From the NCBI GenBank assembly GCA_025456385.1, contig JALOKS010000117.1:1-7543 (forward strand): a DNA stretch of 7,543 nucleotides. The letters are read 5' to 3'. The notes beneath the pieces were generated by a model. That model was not told where the DNA came from and did not search any database. It saw nothing but the letters and a program-made list of their open reading frames with translations. This document shows, piece after piece, positions 1 to 5,620 of the stretch (within the stretch, counting starts at the first letter, position 1; each line of letters opens with the position of its first letter). A program made the position numbers and the translations under genes. Source of the stretch: Thermoanaerobaculales bacterium (GTDB taxonomy: Bacteria > Acidobacteriota > Thermoanaerobaculia > Thermoanaerobaculales > Sulfomarinibacteraceae).

Positions 1-165
1 CGCGCCCACGAGCTCGGCTCGCTCGAGGAGGGCAAGCTCGCCGACCTCGTGGTCCTCGGGGGTCCGAGCCACCACCAGCTCGTCTACCGCTACGGGGTCA
101 ACCCCGTGCGCCACGTGGTCAAGGGGGGACGGGTCGTCGTGCGGGAGGGCCGGCGGACCGGCTGA
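1..165 (+). CDS. hutI: Imidazolonepropionase-like amidohydrolase, C-terminal end (partial)
   Basis: Only the last 54 codons are present; the gene enters from the left edge in frame 1 and stops at TGA 163-165. The peptide has the GSLEEGKLADLVVL segment typical of the C-terminal beta-sandwich of metal-dependent amidohydrolases. It continues with LVYRYGVNPVRHVVKGGRVV, whose Y-x-x-G-V-N pattern is characteristic of HutI, the histidine-degradation enzyme that hydrolyses imidazolonepropionate to N-formimino-glutamate in the cytoplasm. The metal-binding and catalytic residues lie outside the window. It is the only plus-strand gene and converges on the YmdB-like gene with a 47-base gap. Assignment to the amidohydrolase superfamily is very secure; assignment to HutI rather than a related deaminase or dihydroorotase-like member is likely but rests on a short tail. 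Confidence 0.75.
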   Translation, partial: RAHELGSLEEGKLADLVVLGGPSHHQLVYRYGVNPVRHVVKGGRVVVREGRRTG

Positions 166-212
166 GCGGATCGGGCGGGATCGGAGATCGACGGACCCGG
201 CCGGGCCAGGAC

Positions 213-1007
213 TCAGGCTACATCAACCCTCACCCGTCTGATGGCGAGCGCCTTGCCGGTCTTCTCGTCGGCGTCGACAAGCGCCCCCCGCAGCTGCACG
301 CCGCGCTTGGCGGGCTCGAAGGAGCGCGGCGTGTTGTAGAGGAAGCGCTCGAGCACCTTCTCGGGGCGCATGCCGATGATCGATTCGTAGGGGCCGGTCA
401 TGCCGACGTCGGTCTGCAGGGCGGTGCCGCCGGGCAGGATGCACTCGTCGGCGGTCGGCACGTGGGTGTGGGTGCCGAGCACCGCCGTCACCCGGCCGTC
501 GAGGTACCAGCCCATCGCCTGCTTCTCCGAGGTCGCCTCGGCGTGCATGTCGACCAGCACGACCTTGAGCTCCGGGTGGGCGGCGGCGATCTCCGCGAGC
601 ACCCGGTCGGCGCAGCGGAAGGGGTTGTCGATCGGCGGCATCATGGCCTGGCCCTGGAGGTTGACGACGGCGACCGGCACCCCGGCCGCCGTCTCCTCCA
701 CGCACCAGCCGCGGCCGGGGTTGCCCTCGGGGTAGTTCGCCGGGCGCAGCAGCGTCGGATGGGCGTCCAGCAGCGGCACGCCCTCCTTCTTGTCCCAGAC
801 GTGGTTGCCGGTCGTGAAGACCGCGATCGGCAGCCCCTCGAGCTCCTCCAGGACCTTGGCCGTCACCCCGAAGCCTCCGGCCAGGTTCTCGACGTTGGCG
901 ACCACGAAGTCGACCCGCTCGCGGTCGACCACGGGCTCGAGCTCGGCGAGAACGGCGCGGCGGCCGGCCGAGCCCATGATGTCGCCCACGAACAGGAGTC
1001 GGATCAC
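213..1007 (-). CDS. ymdB: YmdB-like (TIGR00282) metallophosphoesterase
   Basis: A 264-residue protein, the same length as Bacillus subtilis YmdB, a metal-dependent phosphodiesterase reported to act on 2',3'-cyclic nucleotides and to influence biofilm and motility decisions. The calcineurin-like metal-site motifs are all visible: GD at 8-9, NVEN at 38-41, GNH at 67-69, DMHAE at 153-157 and GTHTH at 178-182. The expected ligands D9, E40, N41, N68, H69, H155, H180 and H182 are therefore present. The frame stays open further upstream, but the start is placed at GTG 1007-1005, because the family N-terminus (MIRLLFVGDIMGS) begins there and GTGA overlaps the rny stop by four bases, indicating translational coupling. 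The same rny-ymdB pairing occurs in B. subtilis. There is no signal peptide, so it is cytoplasmic. The exact substrate here is not shown by the sequence. Confidence 0.9.
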   Translation of the reverse strand: MIRLLFVGDIMGSAGRRAVLAELEPVVDRERVDFVVANVENLAGGFGVTAKVLEELEGLPIAVFTTGNHVWDKKEGVPLLDAHPTLLRPANYPEGNPGRGWCVEETAAGVPVAVVNLQGQAMMPPIDNPFRCADRVLAEIAAAHPELKVVLVDMHAEATSEKQAMGWYLDGRVTAVLGTHTHVPTADECILPGGTALQTDVGMTGPYESIIGMRPEKVLERFLYNTPRSFEPAKRGVQLRGALVDADEKTGKALAIRRVRVDVA

Positions 1008-2581
1008 CGCGCGTACTCCACCGCGCGGGTCTCGCGGATCACGGTGACCTTGATCTGGCCCGGGTAGGTCAGCTCGGACTCGACCTTCTTGGCGAGATCG
1101 CGGGCAAGCCAGATGGCGTCCTCGTCGGAGATCCGTGCCGACTCGACCACGATCCGCAGCTCGCGCCCGGCCTGGATGGCGTAGGCCTTCTCGACGCCCT
1201 TGAAGTCGGTGGCCATGCTCTCGAGCTTCTCGAGGCGCTTGATGTAGTTCTCGAGGATCTCGCGCCGTGCGCCGGGGCGCGCCGCCGACAGCGCATCCGC
1301 CGCCGTCACCAGCACGGCCTCCACCGAGTGCGGGTCGTAGTCGCCGTGGTGGCACTCCATGGCGTGGATGACCTCGTCGGCCTCGCCGAACTTGCGCAGC
1401 ATCTCGCGGCCGAGCTCGAGGTGGGTGCCGTCCATCTCGCGGTCGACCGCCTTGCCGATGTCGTGCAGCAGGCCGGCGCGCTTGGCGACCGCGGCGTTGG
1501 CGCCGAGCTCGGCCGCCATGTGGTGGCTGAGCCAGGCGACCTCGAGCGAGTGCTTGAGGGCGTTCTGGCCGTAGGACGAGCGGAACTGCAGCCGCCCGAT
1601 CAGCTTCAGGAGCTCGGGGTGGAGGTCGGGGATGGCGACCTCCATCGCCGCGCTTTCGCCGTCCTTGAGCAGCTTCTCGTCCATCTCCGCCTGGACCTTG
1701 ACCACCAATTCCTCGATGCGGCCGGGGTGGATGCGGCCGTCCTGGATCAGCTGTGAGAGCGCGAGACGGGCGATCTCCCGCCGCACCGGCTCGAAGCAGG
1801 AGAGGATCACGGCCTCCGGCGTGTCGTCGACGATCAGGTCGACGCCGGTCGCCTGCTCGAAGGCGCGGATGTTGCGGCCCTCACGCCCGATGATGCGGCC
1901 CTTCATCTCGTCGGACGGCAGATCGACCACCGACACCGTGCTCTCGACCACGTGCTCGGACGCGATGCGCTGGACGGCCATGGAGATGATGCGGCGCGCC
2001 CGCTCCTTCGCCTTCTCGCCGGCCTCGTCCTCGATGCGCTTGACCAGGTTCGCGGCGTCCATGCGCGCCTCGTTCTCGAGCGAGCGCACGAGCTCGGCCT
2101 TGGCCTGCTCGCCCGTGAGCCCGGCGATGTGCTCGAGCCGCGTCCGCTGCTCGGCGATCGCCGAGGCGAGCTCCTGCTCGCGCACGACGAGCTGGCCGTC
2201 GCGCGCTTCGATGTCCGCCTGGCGCGCCGCGAGCGCCTCCTCCTTGCCGACCAGTGTGTGTTGCCGCCCGGCGAGCTCCTCCTCGCCGTCGCGCAGCCGG
2301 CTCTCGGCCGCGCTCAGCTCCAGGCGCAATTCCCGTGTTTCCCGCTCGAACTCGGTGCGCGCGGCGAGCAGCCGCTCGCGCGCCAGGATCTCCATGTCCT
2401 TCTGAATCCGCTGTCCGTCGATCTCGGCCCGGGCTACGATGCGCTCTGCCTCTGCCTCGGCGTTCGCGAGCATGCGGGCGGCGGCGCCCTTCGACCGCCG
2501 CCACAGGCCCCACACCACCGCGAACGCGAGCAGAGCGAGCAGCAGCAGAGCCACCTCTACTGCTACCAGTAGTAGTTCCAC
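1004..2581 (-). CDS. rny: Ribonuclease Y
   Basis: A 525-residue endoribonuclease that initiates mRNA decay and processing at the inner face of the membrane. Domains in order: a hydrophobic membrane anchor (about residues 2-25) followed by WRR; a long charged coiled coil (about 30-200); a KH RNA-binding domain with the signature GRIIGREGRNIRAFE at 228-242 (GxxG loop 232-235); and an HD domain with KHSLEV at 343-348 and the metal-binding HD pair H373-D374 in LLHDIGK, plus HH at 411-412. Length and order match the family. A TTG six codons upstream would also be in frame, but GTG at 2581-2579 is preferred: a GGGGG tract lies six bases before it and the family normally starts directly at the hydrophobic anchor. 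The first codons include CTA, CTA, GTA and GTA, which are AT-rich for this genome. The gene lies downstream of the 6S RNA candidate and overlaps the YmdB-like gene by four bases. Confidence 0.97.
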   Translation of the reverse strand: MELLLVAVEVALLLLALLAFAVVWGLWRRSKGAAARMLANAEAEAERIVARAEIDGQRIQKDMEILARERLLAARTEFERETRELRLELSAAESRLRDGEEELAGRQHTLVGKEEALAARQADIEARDGQLVVREQELASAIAEQRTRLEHIAGLTGEQAKAELVRSLENEARMDAANLVKRIEDEAGEKAKERARRIISMAVQRIASEHVVESTVSVVDLPSDEMKGRIIGREGRNIRAFEQATGVDLIVDDTPEAVILSCFEPVRREIARLALSQLIQDGRIHPGRIEELVVKVQAEMDEKLLKDGESAAMEVAIPDLHPELLKLIGRLQFRSSYGQNALKHSLEVAWLSHHMAAELGANAAVAKRAGLLHDIGKAVDREMDGTHLELGREMLRKFGEADEVIHAMECHHGDYDPHSVEAVLVTAADALSAARPGARREILENYIKRLEKLESMATDFKGVEKAYAIQAGRELRIVVESARISDEDAIWLARDLAKKVESELTYPGQIKVTVIRETRAVEYAR

Positions 2582-2587
2582 GATGCA

Positions 2588-2592
2588 CCCCC
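2588..2592 (-). promoter_or_regulatory. Ribosome binding site deciding the rny start
   Basis: A GGGGG tract followed by six bases and then GTG (2581-2579). It supports that GTG over the upstream in-frame TTG at 2599-2597, whose own leader has no good purine-rich site. The 78 bases between the 6S RNA candidate and this start hold no other gene that I can support. Confidence 0.5.
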
Positions 2593-2659
2593 ATGTCAAG
2601 GAGCGATCAGTGCAACCGGCTTCTGGTGGGAGCAGACTCCAGTCTCAAGAGGATGAAGT

Positions 2660-2841
2660 GGAGGTCCCCGCGTCGGCCGTGTGAGCAATCCTATTTGAAC
2701 CTGCGTTACCACAGGTGGGTGCCTGTCCCCAGCCCGTCTCCCGCCTCGCGGCAGGCATCGGAGCTGAGGAACCCGGCGACCCCTTAAATAGGTGTTGGTT
2801 CACCAATAGTTTTACTCATCACCAACCGCGTAGGGACCTCC
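2660..2841 (-). ncRNA. ssrS: 6S RNA (SsrS) candidate
   Basis: A 182-base non-coding segment starting five bases after the zapA stop. 6S RNA binds the housekeeping RNA polymerase holoenzyme by imitating an open promoter. Read on the minus strand, a closing stem pairs GGAGGTCCC (2841-2833) with GGGACCTCC (2668-2660). Inside it, CCTATTT (2792-2786) pairs with AAATAGG (2696-2690). The 3' strand of the large middle loop carries a six-pair hairpin capped by GTAA (2715-2700), and the upper stem pairs 2769-2761 with 2735-2727. The top is a six-pair hairpin capped by GCGA (2755-2740). Both caps are GNRA tetraloops only on the minus strand, which fixes the orientation. Length, the single long rod with a central bubble, the 3'-strand hairpin and the position behind zapA (as in E. 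coli) all fit 6S RNA. The region is much less GC-rich than its surroundings and has no credible reading frame. No obvious -10 element lies just upstream, so processing from a zapA transcript is likely. The family name is inference; the structure is seen. Confidence 0.75.
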
Positions 2842-2846
2842 GAGTT

Positions 2847-3158
2847 TCAGCTTTCCGCCCCGGCCGGGCCGGGCTTCATGGCCTCTTCAATCTTGGTCAC
2901 GAGACGTTCGGCCTGCTTCTCCAATCTCTTCTGCCGACTGTCCTGATCCGTTTCTCGTTCTTGAAACAACTCATCGGCAATGTTCAAGGCGGTCAAGACC
3001 GCGATCTTGACCGTGTCCACACTCGAGCTGCGGTCGGCCACCTCCCGCATCCGGTGGTCGACGAAACGCGCAATCTCCTGAATCCGCGCCTCATCGCCGT
3101 CGGCACGCAGGCCGAGCCGCTGGCCGAAGATCTCGACAGTGGCCCGGACGGTGGTCAC
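2847..3158 (-). CDS. zapA: Cell division protein ZapA
   Basis: A 103-residue FtsZ-ring stabilising protein. ZapA binds FtsZ in the cytoplasm and cross-links its filaments at midcell. The N-terminal globular head (VRATVEIFGQRLGLRADGDE) is followed by the conserved VDTVKIAVLTALNIADELF segment at about residues 47-65. A C-terminal charged coiled coil mediates oligomerisation. Length is typical. The start is GTG at 3158-3156, with a GGGAGG site nine bases upstream and a possible extended -10 promoter just beyond it. The second half of the gene uses noticeably more A/T third positions than the neighbouring genes. The stop lies five bases from the closing stem of the 6S RNA candidate, so both are probably made from one transcript. 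A ZapB-like gene precedes it across a 174-base gap. Confidence 0.93.
   Translation of the reverse strand: MTTVRATVEIFGQRLGLRADGDEARIQEIARFVDHRMREVADRSSSVDTVKIAVLTALNIADELFQERETDQDSRQKRLEKQAERLVTKIEEAMKPGPAGAES
2990..3013. repeat. Perfect 9-base inverted repeat within zapA
   Basis: CGGTCAAGA at 2990-2998 and TCTTGACCG at 3005-3013 form a perfect nine-pair stem with a six-base loop. It falls on the codons of the conserved TVKIAVLTA segment of ZapA, so coding constraint could produce part of it. No function is assigned. Confidence 0.6.
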
Positions 3159-3179
3159 AGGTCAGGTCCTCCCACGAAA

Positions 3180-3188
3180 AGTATAACA
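3180..3188 (-). promoter_or_regulatory. Extended -10 promoter for zapA (and the 6S RNA candidate)
   Basis: TGTTATACT on the minus strand matches the extended -10 form TG-n-TATAAT with one mismatch in the hexamer. It stands in an otherwise very GC-rich gap. No good -35 box is seen at 16-18 bases, which is tolerated for extended -10 promoters. Transcription would start near 3173, leaving a leader of about 15 bases that opens directly with the GGGAGG ribosome site of zapA. Placement downstream of the hairpin cluster suggests a new transcription unit. Confidence 0.45.
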
Positions 3189-3198
3189 GCTTCGAAGA

Positions 3199-3262
3199 GG
3201 GGCTTCTTTCGCCCCCGGCCGGCACCCGCAACGGGCCCGGGGGAGGCCGCTCAACCGGCCTC
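3199..3262 (-). terminator. Three tandem GC hairpins after the ZapB-like gene, possible terminator
   Basis: Read on the minus strand: a seven-pair hairpin (3262-3256 with 3249-3243, loop six bases), then a hairpin with seven outer pairs (3243-3237 with 3218-3212) and four inner pairs, then GGGGC-GAAAGAA-GCCCC (3215-3199) followed by TCTTCG. The last stem partly competes with the one before it. The weak pyrimidine tail makes intrinsic termination uncertain; the cluster may instead protect the 3' end of the pheST message or attenuate read-through. The rest of the 3159-3332 gap shows nothing further apart from the promoter listed separately. Confidence 0.35.
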
Positions 3263-3332
3263 TTCGCAGCAATCTGGGCAGCGGGCCGGCAGCCTCGACC
3301 GGGCCTGCCGGCGGCCCGCCGCGGGCCGGAGC

Positions 3333-3578
3333 TCAGTCGGCGTCGACGAGCGTGCTGTCGATCAGGCCGAGGATCTTCTGCAGCCGGGCGCCGAGCTCGT
3401 CGCGCTGCGCCTCGAGCGCGGTCAGGCGCTCCTGGAGGGCGCTCCCGGAAGCCAGCCGGCCTTCGAGGGCGGCGACCTTCGCCGCCAGCTCGGCCTCGCG
3501 CCCGCGCGCCTCACCGTAGGCAGCCACCAGCTCCTCGACCTTGGCCTCGAGCTGCTTGAGCACTGCGTCCATCGCCAT
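3333..3578 (-). CDS. Small coiled-coil protein, ZapB-like
   Basis: An 81-residue acidic protein that is predicted to be almost entirely one alpha-helical coiled coil: leucine/alanine heptad spacing runs from LKQLEAKVEELVAAY (residues 7-21) to LTALEAQRDELGARLQKILGLID (about 53-75). It has no signal peptide, membrane segment or catalytic motif. Its size, coiled-coil character and place between pheT and zapA suggest a ZapB-type partner of the FtsZ ring, which in E. coli binds ZapA. Coiled coils are low in specific information, so this name is inference. The first ATG (3578-3576) is used because a run of six Gs lies just upstream; an ATG two codons later is about as good. It begins 17 bases after the pheT stop and is probably co-transcribed with it. 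Confidence 0.7.
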   Translation of the reverse strand: MAMDAVLKQLEAKVEELVAAYGEARGREAELAAKVAALEGRLASGSALQERLTALEAQRDELGARLQKILGLIDSTLVDAD

Positions 3579-3595
3579 CGCCTTCCCCCCTGCCG

Positions 3596-5620
3596 TCACG
3601 CGAAGCCCACCCCGAGCCGCTCGGCGAGCCCGCGCCTCAGATCGGCGTGCCAGGCGTTGACCTCGTCCTGGGTCAGTGACCGCTCGGCGTGCCGGTAGAC
3701 CAGCCGCAGGGTCGTGCGCACCCGCCCGCTGCCGTCCGGAAGGTGGTAGCGGGTGACGAAGCCGAGGCCCTCCACATGCTCTCCCGCCAGCTCGCGGGTC
3801 GCCGCCTCGAGCCCAGCATAGCCGAGCTCGGAGCCGTGCTCGACCGTCATGTCCATGACCACCGGCGGAAAGCGGGCGAGCGCTGCGAAGCGCGGCAGCG
3901 GCGGCGCCGTCGCCGTGTCGAGCGCGAGCTCGGCGACCGCCACGCCGGCTCCCAGGTCCCAGTGCGCGGCGATCTCCGGGGCGAGCAGCCCGGCAAGCCC
4001 GACGGCGCGCCCGTCGGCGGTCTCGAGGATCGCACCTGCTGTCTCGTCGAGCCACGGGTTGCCGCCCGCCCTCCAGTGCAGCGCCGGCAGCCCGACCTTG
4101 GTGCCGACGTGCTCGACCACGCCCTTGAGGCGCCGGAACCGCGCCTCGGCATCACCGCCGTCGTCGCGCAGCACGATCCCGAGCCGCTCGGGCTCGCTCG
4201 GGCCCGCGGCGCCGCCGGCGAACACCCGGCCCTGCTCGAAGAGGGCGAGGCTGCGCTCCCCCTGGTTGAGGTTGCCCTGCGCGGCGCTCAGGAGGCCGGG
4301 CAGGAGCGAGCGGCGCAGGACGCTCTGGGTCGTCGCGAGCGGGTTGGCGAGGGTCGCCGCAGGCCCCGGGCACAGCGGCTGCGACGCGACGAGCCGATCC
4401 GCTCCGGGGTCGATGAAGCTCCAGGTCACGACCTCGGCCAGGCCGGCCGCCAGCGCCGCGTCGCGCGCGCGGTCGACGAGCTGCCAGTTGGGATGGCGCT
4501 TCCCGGGGGCGGTCGGCAGCACCGGCAGCGCGGCCGGCACGGCGCCGTAGCCGACGTGGCGGAGGACCTCCTCGTAGAGGTCGGCCACGCGCTCGACGTC
4601 GACCCGGAAGGCCGGCACCGCGACGCGAACCGTGTCACCGCTCCGGGCGGGGGCGAAGCCGAGGCCGCCGAGGATCGCCTCGACCCGCGCAGCCGGGATC
4701 TCGAGTCCGGCAAAGGCCGCGAGGGCCGCGACCGAGAGCTCGATGCGGCGCGGCTGCCAGGGCCGCGGCCAGACGTCGATGCGCCCGGTCGCGAGCTCGC
4801 CGCCGGCGAGCTCGGCGATCAGATGCGCCGCCCGGTCGCAGGCGACGGCCGCGATCTCGGGGTCGGCGCCGCGCTCGAAGCGGTGCGAGGCCTCGGTGTG
4901 CATGCCGAGCCTTCGTGCCGTGCGGCGCACCGACAGCGCGTCGAAGCAGGCGCTCTCGAGGAGGACCTCGGTGGTGCCGGCGTGGATCTCCGTCTCGGCG
5001 CCGCCCATGATCCCGGCGAGGGCGACCGCTCGCGTCTCGTCGGCGATCACCATCATCGAAGGATCGAGCTCGCGCGCGACGCCGTCGAGGGTCGTCAGGC
5101 GCTCCCCCTTGGCCGCCGGCCGCACGACCACCCGCCGGCCGCGCAGGCGCCCGAGGTCGAAGGCGTGCAGGGGCTGGCCGAGCTCGAGGAGCACGTAGTT
5201 GGTGGCGTCGACCGCCGAGTTGATCGGCCGCACCCCGCAGTTCGACAGGCGGCGCTGCAGCCACTCCGGGGACGGGCCCACGCGGACGCCGCGGATGACC
5301 CGCGCCACGTAGCGCGAGCACGGCGTGCCGGCGGCGATCTCCACCGCCGCCAGGGAGGCGACCTCGTCCCCGTTCTCCGCGAGCTCGAACTCGAGCGGTC
5401 TGAGCCGCGACCCGGTCGCCACCGCCGCCTCGCGGGCGAGCCCGCGGTGGTTCATGGCGTCCGGCCGGTTGGTCGTGACCTCGACGTCCCAGACCTCCGA
5501 GCCGTCGCCCTGCTCCCGCAGCTCGACCAGGAGGCCGCAGTCGGTCAGCCGCGCCGCGAGCTCGGCCGCCGGCGGGGCGGCGTCGAGCAGCTCGGCGAGC
5601 CACCGCGCCTCGAACTTCAT
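3596..5620 (-). CDS. pheT: Phenylalanine--tRNA ligase beta subunit, short form without tRNA-binding domain
   Basis: The beta chain of the alpha2-beta2 enzyme that charges tRNA-Phe; the beta chain contributes tRNA binding and editing of mischarged tyrosine. At 674 residues it is roughly 120 shorter than the usual form of about 800. The missing part is precise: residues 1-35 (MKFEARWLAELL...DCGLLVEL) match the normal N-terminus, then the chain goes almost directly to DVEVTTNRPDAMNHRG (45-60), so the EMAP-II/OB-fold tRNA-binding domain that normally sits between them is absent. The B3/B4 editing region (about 100-280, with INSAVDATNYVLLELGQPLHAFD at 133-155 and HTEASHRFERGAD at 241-253), the B5 domain (about 290-365), the catalytic-like core and a C-terminal FDX-ACB anticodon-binding domain (about 575-674) are all present. 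The ATG overlaps the pheS stop as ATGA. No frame break is seen, so the short form looks genuine. Confidence 0.96.
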   Translation of the reverse strand: MKFEARWLAELLDAAPPAAELAARLTDCGLLVELREQGDGSEVWDVEVTTNRPDAMNHRGLAREAAVATGSRLRPLEFELAENGDEVASLAAVEIAAGTPCSRYVARVIRGVRVGPSPEWLQRRLSNCGVRPINSAVDATNYVLLELGQPLHAFDLGRLRGRRVVVRPAAKGERLTTLDGVARELDPSMMVIADETRAVALAGIMGGAETEIHAGTTEVLLESACFDALSVRRTARRLGMHTEASHRFERGADPEIAAVACDRAAHLIAELAGGELATGRIDVWPRPWQPRRIELSVAALAAFAGLEIPAARVEAILGGLGFAPARSGDTVRVAVPAFRVDVERVADLYEEVLRHVGYGAVPAALPVLPTAPGKRHPNWQLVDRARDAALAAGLAEVVTWSFIDPGADRLVASQPLCPGPAATLANPLATTQSVLRRSLLPGLLSAAQGNLNQGERSLALFEQGRVFAGGAAGPSEPERLGIVLRDDGGDAEARFRRLKGVVEHVGTKVGLPALHWRAGGNPWLDETAGAILETADGRAVGLAGLLAPEIAAHWDLGAGVAVAELALDTATAPPLPRFAALARFPPVVMDMTVEHGSELGYAGLEAATRELAGEHVEGLGFVTRYHLPDGSGRVRTTLRLVYRHAERSLTQDEVNAWHADLRRGLAERLGVGFA

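Noticed and set aside
196..205. CCCGGCCGGG palindrome between hutI and the YmdB-like gene as a bidirectional terminator
   Set aside because: At most three or four pairs can form around a realistic loop and no T tract follows on either strand. Nothing else is evident in the 47-base convergent gap.
1008..1355. Upstream extension of the YmdB-like protein into rny
   Set aside because: The extra N-terminal residues lie out of frame within the conserved RNase Y C-terminus and do not resemble the family; the GTG overlapping the rny stop gives the normal length.
1632..2572. Plus-strand open frames opposite rny
   Set aside because: Low-complexity Ser/Arg/Ala-rich or Leu/Arg-rich shadows of the rny coding strand, with no ribosome site or family resemblance.
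2571..2599. TTGACA at 2599-2594 as the -35 box of an rny promoter
   Set aside because: The region 16-18 bases downstream reads ACTACT-like, not a -10 box, and transcription would begin inside the rny coding sequence.
2660..2841. Plus-strand reading of the structured RNA
   Set aside because: The stems can form on either strand, but the capping loops become TTAC and TCGC instead of the GNRA loops GTAA and GCGA, and all neighbours are on the minus strand.
2715..3698. Plus-strand open frame running through the 6S RNA candidate, zapA and the ZapB-like gene
   Set aside because: It crosses several well-supported minus-strand features and has no recognisable domain; it is a by-product of GC-rich sequence.
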